The position numbers and the translations under genes are program-made. Shown here piece by piece: positions 23,101 to 34,135 of a stretch of DNA of 64,000 nucleotides. This DNA is from Ophiostoma sp. CBS 140.51. Taxonomy: Eukaryota > Ascomycota > Sordariomycetes > Ophiostomatales > Ophiostomataceae. How positions within the stretch are numbered: position 1 is the first letter of the stretch; each line of letters opens with the position of its first letter. Location: positions 1-64,000 of the forward strand of contig JANSLP010000159.1 of assembly GCA_029298735.1 (NCBI GenBank), read 5' to 3'. The notes under the pieces are model-generated. The model was not told the origin of the DNA. It did no database searches and saw only the letters and a list, made by a program, of their open reading frames with translations.

Positions 23101-24207
23101 ACGGATCAAAATAAGAGCCCAGATAATATCAGAATAATATGAAAATAGTATATACAGAAGAGAGACGACATGTAATTGCTTTTCAACATGCCCAGTCTCG
23201 ACAAATCACAATCCAGCTTGCTTCCTGTTGACAAACTGCTATTTGCGATTGACAGGCGGGAGCCAGATCTGGGGAAACCCTTTCTCCTCTGATCGTAGCC
23301 GTCATAGACCCTCTCTGCTTCTCTCATCTTTACGTACCGCATTGGCCTCACATCCTGGCTGCCCATTATCTTCGGCCAATGCCTGGCGACCATTATCGAG
23401 GCTGGCGCAGACTGGCGCAGGCCGTGGTGGGCTCTGGTGGACTCTGGTGGGGGAACTGGCCGCCATATCGGGGGCCTTGATCCGCGCTAGAGGGTCGAGG
23501 CTATTCTCTTTTCCTGCAGAACGGCCCAGATACCGACTAATAGAGAAGCTCTTATCTTTCTTTCTCCTCTTTGACCTTTTGACCAGAGCCTCTTTGACAA
23601 GCCATTGACGGCTGAGGGGGCAGGAAAAACAGAAACAACGGAGTAAAGACAAGAAAACGACACAGGACGACTCGAAAAAACTCAATATTTCACGATAGTC
23701 GAGCTGTTATCGCAGGTCCCCTGTCTTTTAGCGTGCTACAACGGGCTATAGGGCCGCTGTTATTCGCACTATACGATTTGTAGGCACCAAAAGACGACCG
23801 GCCGACTGCCTGTTGATTCTTCGATTATCATCTAGACAGAACGCAAGGAAAGACTGATAGTAGTGCTTGCAGGAGAGAAATCCGGCTCTGAGGGTAGGTA
23901 GGATAGCTCTTTTGTGACGTCCAATATTTGGTACACTTTTCTTTATTTTCTTTCTCGTCGTTTTCTTCTTCTACCAGGCTACCTCCTTCCCTTTTCTCAT
24001 CGTCCCTTGCTTCCCTTTCCCGTTTTTTTCTTTCTCTTGGTTCTTTCCTTTTCTGTTCACATCTATCTGGGAGACCACCGGTGCCTTCATTCTCTCTTGT
24101 CTCCTTCCTCATCCTCTCTCATCCTCTTTTCTTCTCAGCATTGTCTCTATCTCTCACCACATCATATCGCCACCGACGACAACGAGACACCCTTCCACCC
24201 GCCCGCC
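20161..24207. other. 4-kb gene-free divergent region between PhoD-like and MFS genes
   Basis: I find no supported gene. It contains CCAAT boxes in reverse orientation (TGATTGG at 21087-21093 and 21301-21307), a G-rich tract near 20657-20690 (C-rich in the sense of the leftward gene) and a CT-rich leader before the MFS start (about 23935-24130). A frame continuous with the MFS protein extends up to 23914 but contains no ATG before 24208. Confidence 0.55.
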
Positions 24208-25974
24208 ATGTCTCTCAACCGCGTGGCCTCTTTGGAGTCTTTCTCCTACATCCCGGGCGAGTCGAGCTCCCGGCTGGGCTCTCGCCGCTCCTCCGATGCC
24301 TCCATCTCGGTCCGCTCACGAAAGCTCAGCTTCAACCCGTTGCCCGACGAGTGGGATCCCATCGACGAGCGTGCCGACAACATCCAGGCTGTTGGTGCCT
24401 TTGAGGTGCCCAAGTGGAAGCGTATTGCCCAGGTCTTCGCCACTGTGGTCTACTGCTTGCTGGCTGCTGGCATCGTTTTTGGCTATGCCGCCATCAAGCC
24501 CGTGTTGAAGGAGGAGGGTGCTTATCGCGATGTCTGCGTGGCGTCCACCGGCGCATCCACTTTTGCCAATGCTGCCGACGCCGAAGCCGACATTGACACC
24601 TGTGTCGAGATCCACCTCAACTTTATGTTCACGTCCGCCGCCGTCGGCACCAACGTCGCCGCTCTCCCCATTGGCGCCATCCTCGACCACTACGGACCGC
24701 GTGTCTGCGGCCTGATGGGCGCTGGCTTTTTGGCTGCTGGTTCTCTGCTGCTCGCTTATGCCACGCAGGTTCCCTTTGATGGCTTCTTGTTTGGCTACGT
24801 TCTGCTGGCCTGCGGTGGCCCTTTCACCTACATTTCGAGTTTCCAGCTATCCAACGCCTTCCCTCGCCACTCGGGTCTTATCCTTGCCCTGCTCACGGGC
24901 GCCTTTGACGCCTCGAGTGCGCTGTTCCTAGTCTACCGCATCCTCTACGAAAAGTCCGAGGGCGCCTTTGGCCACCAAAAGTTTTTCTTGCTCTACCTTG
25001 TTGTCCCCGTCGTCATTGTCATCCTGCAACTCACCCTCCTACCGCGCCAGTCTTACAAGACCGTTGGCGAGCTCATTGAGCAGATTGATGCGCCCCTCCT
25101 TGAAGATCTCGAGGGCCCGCACCTGACGGGCCACCACGGCAACCATTCGAGCCAGCAGCGTGACGACCAGGTCGACGAGCACACGGCCCTGCTGCAGGAA
25201 GAGGCGCGCGCACGCCGTGAATCTGTCGTTGCCGACATTGAGGAGCTCCTGGGCTCGGAGCGCGCCGATAAGCAGGCCCGCCGCGAGGAGACCAAGAACG
25301 AGATCTCGGGCGTCTGGGGTGTCATGCACGGCAACAGCGCTCTCGAGCAGATCCGTTCGCCCTGGTTTATTCTCATCTGCCTGTTCACGGTGGTGCAGAT
25401 GACGCGTATCAACTACTTTGTCGCCACCATCCGCCCGCAGTACGAGGCCCTGCTCGGCTCGCACGAGGCTGCCGTTGAAATCAACAACTTCTTCGACTTG
25501 GCCTTGCCACTGGGTGGCCTTATCTCGATCCCTTTCATCGGCCTCTTCCTCGACCGCAACAGCACTGTCGTCGTTCTGTCTGTGCTCGTCAGCGTTGCCA
25601 CCACCATTGGCGTCTTTGGTATCATCCCCAAGATGTGGGCTGCCTATGCCAACGTCTGCCTCTTTGTGCTGTACCGCCCCTTCTACTACACGTCCGTCTC
25701 GGACTACAGCGCCAAGGTCTTTGGCTTCCGTACTTTCGGTACCGTCTACGGCACCATCATCTGCCTGTCGGGTCTCTTCAACTTCTCGCAGTCGGGTCTC
25801 GACTACCTCTTCCATAAGGTCTTCCGCGGCAACCCCATCCCCGTCAACCTGATGCTTCTGGGCCTGGGCCTGACCATTGGTGTCTGCCTGGTTACTTTTG
25901 TTGGCATCAAGTCGCGGGGTATTAAGCGTAAGATGCTTGAGCAGGAGGCCGAGAACGCATTCTTGGGCGAGTAA
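24208..25974 (+). CDS. MFS transporter, Fmp42/SLC43-like, 588 aa
   Basis: This is a 12-helix major facilitator. The cytosolic N-terminus (residues 1-70, Ser/Arg-rich) precedes the first membrane helix (about 72-96, RIAQVFATVVYCLLAAGIVF). A conserved helix 2-3 segment reads ALPIGAILDHYGPRVCGLMG. A charged central loop (about 288-385, many Glu/Arg/Gln) separates the two six-helix halves. The second half has RINYFVATIRPQYEALLGS and ALPLGGLISIPFIGLFLDRN. The pattern fits the fungal Fmp42-like family related to animal SLC43 amino-acid transporters. The substrate cannot be read from the sequence; amino acids are the guess by family. The start is the first in-frame ATG after a pyrimidine-rich leader. 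There are no introns. Confidence 0.88.
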   Translation: MSLNRVASLESFSYIPGESSSRLGSRRSSDASISVRSRKLSFNPLPDEWDPIDERADNIQAVGAFEVPKWKRIAQVFATVVYCLLAAGIVFGYAAIKPVLKEEGAYRDVCVASTGASTFANAADAEADIDTCVEIHLNFMFTSAAVGTNVAALPIGAILDHYGPRVCGLMGAGFLAAGSLLLAYATQVPFDGFLFGYVLLACGGPFTYISSFQLSNAFPRHSGLILALLTGAFDASSALFLVYRILYEKSEGAFGHQKFFLLYLVVPVVIVILQLTLLPRQSYKTVGELIEQIDAPLLEDLEGPHLTGHHGNHSSQQRDDQVDEHTALLQEEARARRESVVADIEELLGSERADKQARREETKNEISGVWGVMHGNSALEQIRSPWFILICLFTVVQMTRINYFVATIRPQYEALLGSHEAAVEINNFFDLALPLGGLISIPFIGLFLDRNSTVVVLSVLVSVATTIGVFGIIPKMWAAYANVCLFVLYRPFYYTSVSDYSAKVFGFRTFGTVYGTIICLSGLFNFSQSGLDYLFHKVFRGNPIPVNLMLLGLGLTIGVCLVTFVGIKSRGIKRKMLEQEAENAFLGE

Positions 25975-26494
25975 AGAGGAGCTAGGGAGGTGCATTTGGC
26001 CAATAGGTTCGATGGAGTTTGAGAAGAATGAGTGGATGTTGTGGAATTTGGTTTATTGCTTTTGTTTTTTCTTATCATCTTTGCGTAACTATTTTTGTCA
26101 CTGCTGGGAGTTACCACGGCTCGTTGTTATGACTGTTTTCCTGTCTCGCGTATTGTTTTTTTGTAGTGTTTTTCGTCCCATTCATAGTTTGGACGTCACG
26201 GCATTGTTTCTGTTTTTAGGCAGCGTCATTCTGGAATATAACGAAGAAAATTTTGTATATCAAAGCCAACGATAACTATGCTACGTGAACCTAGTAAGAG
26301 TTTTTGTTTTGTGAACCCACGCCGTCTCACCCAAACACCAAAATATATATAAGAAGACAAAAAAACCAAAAGAAAGCCAAAAAGAAGCCAAGAAACCAGC
26401 CAAAGCCAAAAACAAGTCACCGAAAAGGACTAAAAAACCCCCACAAAAGTCAAGCATTCCCTTCCCTCCAAGCCTCAACACTCTTTAGAGCCTC
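25975..26494. other. convergent 3' region between MFS and Hos2 genes
   Basis: These 520 bp of T-rich then A-rich sequence hold the 3' UTRs of two converging genes. No gene is seen. Confidence 0.6.
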
Positions 26495-27988
26495 CTAGTA
26501 CTCCATGGCGACGCCAAGACCCTCCTCCTTCGTTTTGCGCAGCGCATCGTCCTTGGTCTCTGCCTCCTCGCGCAGCATCTCGTCCACCTCTTGGCGGATG
26601 CCACCCAAGTCCGGCGGGATGTCACGCATTTGCACACTGGGCGCATGCTGTACAAACCGCAGCTGCTCATGAACGTGCTGAACAATCTCCTGCATCCGTT
26701 TCTGGGGGTTCTTGTTCTGCCGCGGCTCACCCACAATCTGCTCCAGTGTCGGCAGCAGCTCTTCCTGGCGGAAATGGTCGCGCCAGGGCGTGTGGACGGG
26801 GATCATGGGGTCAATCTTGTCCTCGCACTGCAGTGCAATGGCCGTCTCCCACGACCACGCGCGCGCCACGTTGCGCGGCGTGTAGCCGCCACCACCAAAC
26901 AGGATCATGGGCAGGCCCAGCTTCTTGCAGAATGCCACGCACTGGCCGTGACCCTGAACCTGCAGGTTGAAGCGGCCGAGCCGGTCGCCGGCAAGGGAGT
27001 CGGCGCCACACTGCAGGGCAATCGCGCTTGGCCGGAAGGTCTCAACGATCTTGCTAATCACGCTGTCAAACAGCCAGGCGTATTGCTCGTCCGTGATGCC
27101 GTCATTGAGCGGCACGTTAATAGCGTGATGCGCACCGGCATTGAACTCATTTTTCGGCCCATTGTCGTCGAGAGCACCGGTGCCCGGGAAAAAGTTGATG
27201 GGGTCATACTTGTGGAAGGAGCACGTCATGACGCGATCTGTTGAAAAAAAGGCCTCCTCCACACCATCGCCGTGGTGCACATCGATATCAATGTACAGCA
27301 CACGCGGGTAGCAGCGCAGCAGCTGCAGGATCGCCAGCACGATGTCGTTGATGTAGCAGAACCCAGACGCCTCCGCCTTCTTGGCGTGGTGCAGGCCGCC
27401 TCCCCAACTGATGGCAATGTCGGCTTCCCGATTGCACACCTTGCGTGCGGCATCCAATGAGCCGCCCGCAGACATGGAGCAGTAGTCGTAAAGACCCTCA
27501 AACAACGGACAGTCGGATCCGCCCAGGTTGAACTTGAGGTCCGGCGGATTCGTGCTATCAAGATCGCGCGGCACCGGTTCAGGCAGCACAGTTCCGAGAT
27601 AGTCGAGGTAGTCGTCGGCATGGAAGCTGTTGAGCTCTTCAAAAGTCGCCGCTCGTGCAATGTAGTTGTCCATGGCAAAGGGCATGCCATATGACATAAT
27701 CAGGCTCTTGGACAGCGTCAACCGCCAAGGCTTCATCGGATGTGTCTGGCCAAAGTGGTGCTTCTCCATCTCTGGGTTCGTGTGGAAGGTCACATTGTAG
27801 CCCTTGGGCCGCACAAGGCCGTACTGCTGTGCGGCCTTCTTGGCTTTAGCGAGGTATGCCGCATTCTCCAGCTCGCTGGCGCTGCCTAGCGGCACATAGT
27901 CCTCGACGACTGCTGGGTCGGCGTCGACATTGTGAGGCAAGTAGTTTGGCCGCGGCACACGGTACCGGTAGCTGCTAATGTCTGTCAT
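26495..27988 (-). CDS. HOS2: class I histone deacetylase, Hos2 type, 497 aa
   Basis: This is a Zn-dependent lysine deacetylase; Hos2 homologues act in the Set3 complex at active genes. It shows HFGQTHPMKPWRLTLSKSLI at about residue 75, the His pair in SWGGGLHHAKKAEASGFCYI near 196, the Zn-binding YIDIDVHHGDGVEEAFF near 239, and the GGGGYTPRNVARAW segment near 365 with the catalytic-site Tyr region. MKPWRLTL and the overall order fit Hos2 better than Rpd3. The C-terminus is short and acidic/basic. The frame is open to a GTG at 28030, but the first ATG is 27988. It is a single exon. The stop is TAG, with another stop 15 codons on. Confidence 0.94.
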   Translation of the reverse strand: MTDISSYRYRVPRPNYLPHNVDADPAVVEDYVPLGSASELENAAYLAKAKKAAQQYGLVRPKGYNVTFHTNPEMEKHHFGQTHPMKPWRLTLSKSLIMSYGMPFAMDNYIARAATFEELNSFHADDYLDYLGTVLPEPVPRDLDSTNPPDLKFNLGGSDCPLFEGLYDYCSMSAGGSLDAARKVCNREADIAISWGGGLHHAKKAEASGFCYINDIVLAILQLLRCYPRVLYIDIDVHHGDGVEEAFFSTDRVMTCSFHKYDPINFFPGTGALDDNGPKNEFNAGAHHAINVPLNDGITDEQYAWLFDSVISKIVETFRPSAIALQCGADSLAGDRLGRFNLQVQGHGQCVAFCKKLGLPMILFGGGGYTPRNVARAWSWETAIALQCEDKIDPMIPVHTPWRDHFRQEELLPTLEQIVGEPRQNKNPQKRMQEIVQHVHEQLRFVQHAPSVQMRDIPPDLGGIRQEVDEMLREEAETKDDALRKTKEEGLGVAMEY

Positions 27989-29596
27989 CCCGACCGCCGC
28001 TTCCGCTGCTGTTTTTGCTGTTCTTCTCACAATGTGATGAAGAGTTCACGATCGGGGCCAATAGGGCCCTTCTGCACGTTGTGCGTATTGTATATGTCTG
28101 ATTTTCGTAGTAAAAGCCTTTATTTGCCGTAATTAGGTGAGAGTTTGGGTAGCATGCGCGGATAATAGAACGTGTCGTCTGCTGCAACATGCACGTCGAG
28201 TTGATTTGTGATGTTGAAGATGGACGTTCAACTGAGCAATCACAATTCAGAGAGAGACCCTTTTGTCGCAGCTGCCAGTCGCAGCCCAGTCGCCCAAACT
28301 CCCGCCACTCGCCGCGCTAGTCCATTAATGGGCTCTCGCCCCCACATTTGCAAACCCGGTACAGCCACAAAAATCGTACTATCCGATCCGAAAAGGCTGA
28401 AACTTTTTTCCTGTCCGGCTTGCATCGCGCTTTCTCTTGTGAGTGATAAGTTCTCACTGTTGCGCCTGTTCGCCCCTTCCCCCGACGTTTCGATATCCAT
28501 CTCCAATATTCTGTTGCTCCCGTCGTGTGTTGCTCTTGCCTCTTTTGCTCTTCTCCTTTTTTGTCAAGAGCCTTTGCACCCTCCCTCATTCTTTTTGGTG
28601 GTGGCTGCCGGCTGCCCCGCGCCTTCCCTCTGTTGCCTGGTTTGCCCACACACTTATTCGCACAAACGTGCATCTCATTCTCACGTCGCTCTTTCCCTCT
28701 CTCTTCTCACTATTTTTCATCCATCGCCCACCAGCCAACCTATTCATCTCATTGCATCTTATATCATTCATTTCAAGGTACCACAGGGATTGCCAATAAC
28801 AAGATACAAGGGTCCGGCCCGGCTCTCTCAGCACCCACCCTCCCGCAGCGACACCCGCAGCCGTCGTCAGAGCTTCGATCAGAGTCGGGGCCACACGCTG
28901 GAGTCTTGCGCCTATTTTTCAGCGGGCCCTCTTTCCTTTTCCGTCCAGGTTCTGCCTAGCGCGCCTTCCACGCTTTTGACGCTTTCCAACCACAGCAAGG
29001 CCGACTCCAAATCCATAACATAATAATAAAAAACACAGCGGCCTGGAGGTAAGCTACTGCACTGATTTTCCACTGATTTTCGCTACGTTTCTTGGACGTT
29101 CCTTCCCCATTTTCGCATTTTCGCTATCCTGCCACCGCTATTCCGCGCCTTCCAGCGGCCTATCCTCGTCCATCATCCCACTGTTGTCATTTGTGTCATT
29201 TCCCCCAACTAGCAAAAAGTCTTGTTCCACTTGTTCTTTTCTTTTTTCGTTTTTGTTTATCTGATTCCCACGACTCCTCACCACGCTCATTTTGTCTCAT
29301 TTTCATTTCATTTTTCATTTCATTTTTTGGAGGACAGCCAGCCTTTGTTTTTGTACACATTTTGCATATTTTTTCTGGTTTATCACCTTATACACGGCAG
29401 CATCTTTGCATGTTTCATCCCATTATCGCAAATTCGCAAATTTTATTCTCTTCCTTTTCCCACGACTTTCACGAGCACGCGTACCACACTTTCCATGGTC
29501 TCGTCAGGCGCGGACCTGCACGACTTCCCCCCTTAACCCAGACACATCTGCAGCACCCAGTCCTGCATTGCCGTTCTGTGTTGACACGTTATTACC
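27989..29596. promoter_or_regulatory. divergent promoter/leader between Hos2 and ING genes
   Basis: This 1.6-kb region separates two diverging chromatin genes. It is CT- and T-rich on the plus strand from about 28440 to 29560, consistent with a long leader for the ING gene, and holds one ACTAGCAAAA copy (29208-29217). A 271-codon open frame at 28208-29023 looks like leader sequence, not a gene. Confidence 0.5.
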
Positions 29597-31534
29597 ATGC
29601 CCAGAGACGACCTCTCCATCGACTTTGTTAAAAGAATGCCGCAGGGCGGCGAGGCGCTCGACCCGGCGCTCATCCTGGACGACTGGATCAATCGGGTACA
29701 GAACCTGCCAGAGGAGATCCGGTTCCTCCAGGACGAGATTGCCGACAAGGACCGCCAGTACAACGAATGCATCCGCATCATTGAAGAACGCGATGGCCGC
29801 ATCCAAAAGTTTATTAAGGCCAACAGCAGCCACGACCACAACCCCCGCGAAGAGGGCTATCGCAAGACGATTGTTGAGAACTTCAAAAAGGCCGAGACGC
29901 TCGCCGACGAGAAATTAGCCCTCTCGCAGAAGATGAAGACCATAATGGACCGGCACACGCGCCAGCTCGACATGCAAATCAAGCAACTCTACGATCGCGG
30001 CGAACCCGGCTTTATCGACCCTGACGAACTCCCCTCCCTCCTGCGCCCGAGCGCCGCCAATAAAGCCGCAGCGGCGTCTGCACGCGCCTCTGCCGCCGCC
30101 TCATCATCCCTACCCTCAGCGGGCGTCAGCGACATCATTAAGAATGCCACGAAAGCCGCCGCCGGGTCGGGCTCCGCTAACGGCGGAGGTGTTGGAAACA
30201 CAGTGATTGCAGCAGGCGGCGGTCGCGGCGCGGGCAATGCGCAGGCCCGCCAGGCACAGGCCCAGCAGTACCACTCATCATCTGCGCCCGCTAGCCCCGC
30301 GGCATCGATGATCCTCGGACGGCAGGTGCGTGAAAGCTCTGCAGGTCCAGGCTCGGCTCCCGGTAAGCGCGGGCCGCGCGCAGGCAGCTCACTCGCCAGT
30401 AACCCACCAGCCTCGAGTGGCCTCGCACGACACTCATCTCTCGGTCCCGGAACACCCAAGTCGCATGCAGGCACTGGCAACGTGCAGCGTGCTGGAAGCG
30501 CCGGCCCACGCGCGATCGCAAAGGGCGCCGGCGCTGGGCCTGGGCGCAAGGGCAGCACTCCGGTAGCCTCTGGCTCATCGGGCGCAGCAGCAGGATCAGA
30601 AAAGGGTTCAGGTCCTGGGCGCAAGAAGGGAAACACGGGAACAAACACACCGACCACCAAGACGTCTTTGTCGCGCGTCAAGCGCCCCGCAAAGGCTTCC
30701 GCAGCATCATCAACAGCAGAAGAATCAGAACTTTCAGACGCAAGCTCTAGCGACGATTCTGATGCGTCATCACGCCACGCCACACCGACGCGCGGATCAT
30801 CACAAGGCGGAGGCTCCAACTCTGGGTCTGCTGCCAATGGGAATGGCGCCAACGGCAACGGCCATGGTGCGGGCAACAAAGATGGCGGCGCTTCTCAACC
30901 ATTGGTCAAACGCGAAAAAGACAGCAGCAATGGTATTTCAAGCGGCGTGGGTACATCGGGCAATGCGGGCGGCCATTCAGGACCACCGGGACCGGGTCGC
31001 GGTGGTGTCAACAAGCACCGTGCTGGCGACAAGCCGGGCGGCCGCGGTGTAGCCAAAGGTGCGCCCTCGAGTGATGACCGCATGGATGTCGACGACGAAG
31101 AAGCTGGTGATGACAGCAAGTACTGCTTGTGTCAAAACGTTAGCTTCGGCGACATGGTCGCGTGCGACAACGACGAATGTCCCTTTGAGTGGTTCCACTG
31201 GTCATGTGTTGGTCTTAAGAGCGAGCCTAACGGCACGTGGTACTGCCCCGTGTGCACGGAGAAGAAGAACAAGGCGGCTGACGGCAGCGGCAGCGGCAGT
31301 GGCAGCGGTGGCGACGGCCGGATAGTAGTAGGTAGCGGCAGCCACCATGCGAGCCGCTCGGGCAGCGGGCCGAACAAGTCAGATGCAAGTGGAGGAGGGG
31401 GTGGCAGCAACGGCTCTGGCTCAGGTGGAGGTAGCGGCAATGCTGCGTCTTCAGGCGGGGTCACTGGCACACCGACGAGTGAGGGCAGCGGCGCCGACCG
31501 GGGCACACCTGCGGCGACAAAGAAGGGCAAGTAG
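29597..31534 (+). CDS. YNG2: ING-family PHD-finger protein, Yng2/NuA4 type, 645 aa
   Basis: ING proteins tether acetyltransferase complexes (Yng2: NuA4) to H3K4-methylated nucleosomes. The N-terminal ING helical domain spans about residues 20-130 ([20 protein letters not shown], then [14 protein letters not shown] and [20 protein letters not shown]). A long Ala/Gly/Ser-rich disordered linker follows (about 150-500). The PHD finger is at about 508-553: [20 protein letters not shown], then [10 protein letters not shown] and WYCPVC, complete C4HC3 with the aromatic W of the methyl-lysine cage. The tail is Gly/Ser-rich. The N-terminus resembles Yng2 rather than Pho23 or Yng1. The ORF ends in TAG at 31532-31534, and the same frame stays open for 68 more codons. 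It is a single exon. The protein is longer than yeast Yng2 because of the linker. Confidence 0.9.
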   Translation: MPRDDLSIDFVKRMPQGGEALDPALILDDWINRVQNLPEEIRFLQDEIADKDRQYNECIRIIEERDGRIQKFIKANSSHDHNPREEGYRKTIVENFKKAETLADEKLALSQKMKTIMDRHTRQLDMQIKQLYDRGEPGFIDPDELPSLLRPSAANKAAAASARASAAASSSLPSAGVSDIIKNATKAAAGSGSANGGGVGNTVIAAGGGRGAGNAQARQAQAQQYHSSSAPASPAASMILGRQVRESSAGPGSAPGKRGPRAGSSLASNPPASSGLARHSSLGPGTPKSHAGTGNVQRAGSAGPRAIAKGAGAGPGRKGSTPVASGSSGAAAGSEKGSGPGRKKGNTGTNTPTTKTSLSRVKRPAKASAASSTAEESELSDASSSDDSDASSRHATPTRGSSQGGGSNSGSAANGNGANGNGHGAGNKDGGASQPLVKREKDSSNGISSGVGTSGNAGGHSGPPGPGRGGVNKHRAGDKPGGRGVAKGAPSSDDRMDVDDEEAGDDSKYCLCQNVSFGDMVACDNDECPFEWFHWSCVGLKSEPNGTWYCPVCTEKKNKAADGSGSGSGSGGDGRIVVGSGSHHASRSGSGPNKSDASGGGGGSNGSGSGGGSGNAASSGGVTGTPTSEGSGADRGTPAATKKGK

Positions 31535-31741
31535 GAATCGTCCCCTTTGAAACAACGCCCCCGTGTCCGCGTTATGGCGCGGGGTGGCTCTTCGATACTT
31601 GGGTCGTCTCCTTTGCGACAGAGCGTGCTGGCAGCCGAACCGTCCACCCCGGGTGCTTCTGCGAATACCACCGATGCTGTGATTGCTGCAAATGCAGCAC
31701 GCAAGCTAGATTTCAAGAAGGAGAAGGCTTCAGAGAAATGA
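31535..31741 (+). other. in-frame coding-like extension after the ING gene TAG stop
   Basis: This is 68 sense codons directly following TAG in the same frame, ending in TGA at 31739-31741. The tail has a repeated SSPLKQ/SSPLRQ motif, a Ser/Ala-rich middle and a Lys/Glu-rich end (ARKLDFKKEKASEK). It could be reached by stop-codon readthrough, by a nonsense change in this strain, or be chance 3' UTR. I found no in-frame intron that would remove the TAG. Confidence 0.4.
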
Positions 31742-32319
31742 CCTCACGAAGAGGGAGCAGATGAAGGAGATTCCATGCAATCTGTACTTTTATGTCTTAT
31801 TCCCTTGCAAAAGTTAAAATTATTAATATATTGATACCCAACCACTTCACCATCACAAGCTATAAGTGAACTGAATGCGTCCGAACAGAACTCATTTGAT
31901 TGATGCATGTTGCTCTGTAGACATGGAATTCTCTAGCCAGGGCTACGAGTCCATTCCTTGATGACAACATGTTCCCAATCCCTTTGAAGGATAATACAAT
32001 GCAGTTTTTTTTTTTTTAATCTTTGTTTCCGAAACTTAATTTGATTTTTTTGATCGTTGTTTTGGCTTTTGCGATGCTCGATAAACGCAGTGCACAATGA
32101 AATCCGTCTATGTAAATACGATATGAAGAGTGAAAAAAAGAAGCAGAAAATAAAAGAGGAAGCAAATTAGGCGATTAAAAAGCGTCCATCCGAAGCAAAG
32201 AAAAGAATAATTCCAGAATCAGTAAAAGGTAAAAGTGAAAAGAGCTCCCGCAGAAAATAATAACGTCAAAGGACAAAACAACGCAAGCACGGCCGGCAGG
32301 CATGGCATGACGCGCTTCT
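31742..32319. other. convergent 3' region between ING and UGP1 genes
   Basis: This is AT-rich 3' UTR sequence of two converging genes, including a T homopolymer near 32007-32018. No gene is seen. Confidence 0.6.
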
Positions 32320-34135
32320 TTAATGCTCCAGCAACCGCAGACTGCCCTGGACGACGACGTTCTCCAGGATCGAGCCAGGCGGGATATCAATGGTGCTGCC
32401 CTCCGTCGCCACAATGATGACCGTGCCCTTGAGTGTAACACCACGACCCAGATTAACGGCACCAGTAATGGTGAGGTGGTCCAGCTCGATGATCTTGGGG
32501 ATCGAGGGGATGTGCTTCGAGAAGTCCGAGACCTTCTTGAAGTCGCTGCCCAGCTTGATCAGCGGAGCATCGCCGAAGCGGTTGGAGCTCATTTGCAACT
32601 GACCGTGCTTGACGGTGTACAGATCCGACTTGACCAGCATCAGATCGGAGCAGGTCTTAACGGGCAGGAAACGGCGACGGGGCACATTAACACCGTGGGC
32701 GTTGTGGAAGTGGCGGATGGCAGCACCGACGGCAGTCTCGAGCTGGATAATCGAGATGTCGGACTCGCCCTTCTTGTCACCGGGGATGGTCTTGCCGTTG
32801 GGGATGATCTCCATGGCCAGCTCGTCATTCTCGACAACGCGCTTCACGGCCTTGACGTTCATCCAGATGTTATTGGTGTTGAAGTACTTGAATTTCTTGA
32901 TGGACTTGAACTCGTTGACGTGCTCCTTGGGGACCTGGGCAATCTCGAGCAGGCGGACCGAGCCGTCGTAGTCGATGATGGTACCACCCTTAACATCGGC
33001 CTTGGTCTTGTTGGTCAGCTCCATGAGGTACTCGGACTTGGTCTCGACCATGTGCTGCAGGATGCGCAGATCGACGACGGCACCCAGGTTGTCAACGTTG
33101 GAGAGGAAGATGATCTCGATGCCGCGCTCAATCAGCTTGTCGAGGACACCTGAGTTGTAAAGTGACTCGAAAACGTCACCGTGGCCGGGCGGGTACCAGC
33201 CATCAGTGGAGTCGTCAAAGGACTTGGGGACAGGCAGGGAGGAGTCCTTGAAAATGCGGGGGTAGCGGGACTGGTTGAAAGTCAGGATGTCGACGTTGTG
33301 ACCCTCGTACTTCTTGATGATAGCGGCAGTGTCGGAGTCGGTGTTGAACGAGTTCATCAGGATGAAGGGCACGTTGGAGCCGTAGGTGCGGTTCAGGTAC
33401 TCGATCTGGCGAACAGACAGGTCGAGGAAGGACATGCCGTCGCGAACCTCAATGACGGACTTGGGGCCGACGCAACCCATGGAGGTACCGAGACCACCGT
33501 TAAGCTTGAGGACGGCAAGCTTGTTGAGGAAGGCAACGCCCTCGGAGCTACCAAGGTCCTCGTAGTCGACGACCTGGCCCTGTGCGGGAGGAGCAATGCG
33601 GTCCCAGTCGCTGGCACAAATGTTAGTAAAACCGTCTCCAGAGCTAGTTTTGCGTTTCACGCATGGCTTGTGGTGCCGCTTTCGGCCGAAAATACGTACA
33701 CAGCGTTGCCCTTGGCCTTGTCGTTCAGGTACCGGCGGAAGAGAGCGAAGAAGTTGTCCATCTCCGTCTCAAACAGCTGTGGTGGCGTTAGTACATCGTT
33801 CTCTAGTATCTCTGGTATGTCTGTGGTGCCACGCGGGTGACGGAAGCGGACTTGCCTTTTTCTCTGCGGGGTCCGTGACGGTCTCCGCGAGCTCCGTCAG
33901 AGCATTACGCATTTGTGCGGCAGCAATGTTTGTGGATGTGTTCTCGAAGGCCTAAGGAATCACAAAGTTAGTCCTCTGTCGTTTGTTTTGTCAGGCGTAG
34001 GTGCAGAAGCAAACATACCATGTGCGACTGGGTCTTGCCATGGTGTCTCTGGGAGAGGTCGCTGGCATCGCCGTCGCTGCCAATGCTGGCGGCGGCCTTG
34101 ATGTGCGAGGGCAGAGCGCTCTTAACGCCAGACAT
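32320..34135 (-). CDS. UGP1: UTP-glucose-1-phosphate uridylyltransferase, 526 aa
   Basis: The enzyme makes UDP-glucose from glucose-1-phosphate and UTP in the cytosol, the donor for beta-glucan, glycogen and trehalose. Four exons rebuild the family length: 34135..34019, 33951..33856, 33776..33700 and 33610..32320. Introns are 67, 79 and 89 nt. Intron 1 and intron 3 have GTATGT and GTACGT donors. Intron 2 has a GC-AG pair (GCAAGT donor, CTAAC branch, CAG acceptor), needed to keep frame into [20 protein letters not shown]. The nucleotide-binding loop [18 protein letters not shown] is at about residues 132-149. The C-terminal left-handed beta-helix region ([16 protein letters not shown]) mediates oligomerisation in relatives. 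The N-terminus [20 protein letters not shown] is typical of fungal UGP1. Confidence 0.95.

Noticed and set aside
26000..26015. GGTTCGATGG resembling a tRNA B box
   Set aside because: It lacks the closing CC and any A box or acceptor stem around it; it lies in the MFS gene 3' UTR.
28208..29023. 271-codon open frame upstream of the ING gene
   Set aside because: It is a T/C-rich leader composition with Leu/Ser/Pro bias, no domain, and overlapping frames on both strands.
29989..30879. 296-codon antisense open frame across the ING gene
   Set aside because: The sense frame carries the ING and PHD motifs; the antisense is Pro/Ala-rich shadow.
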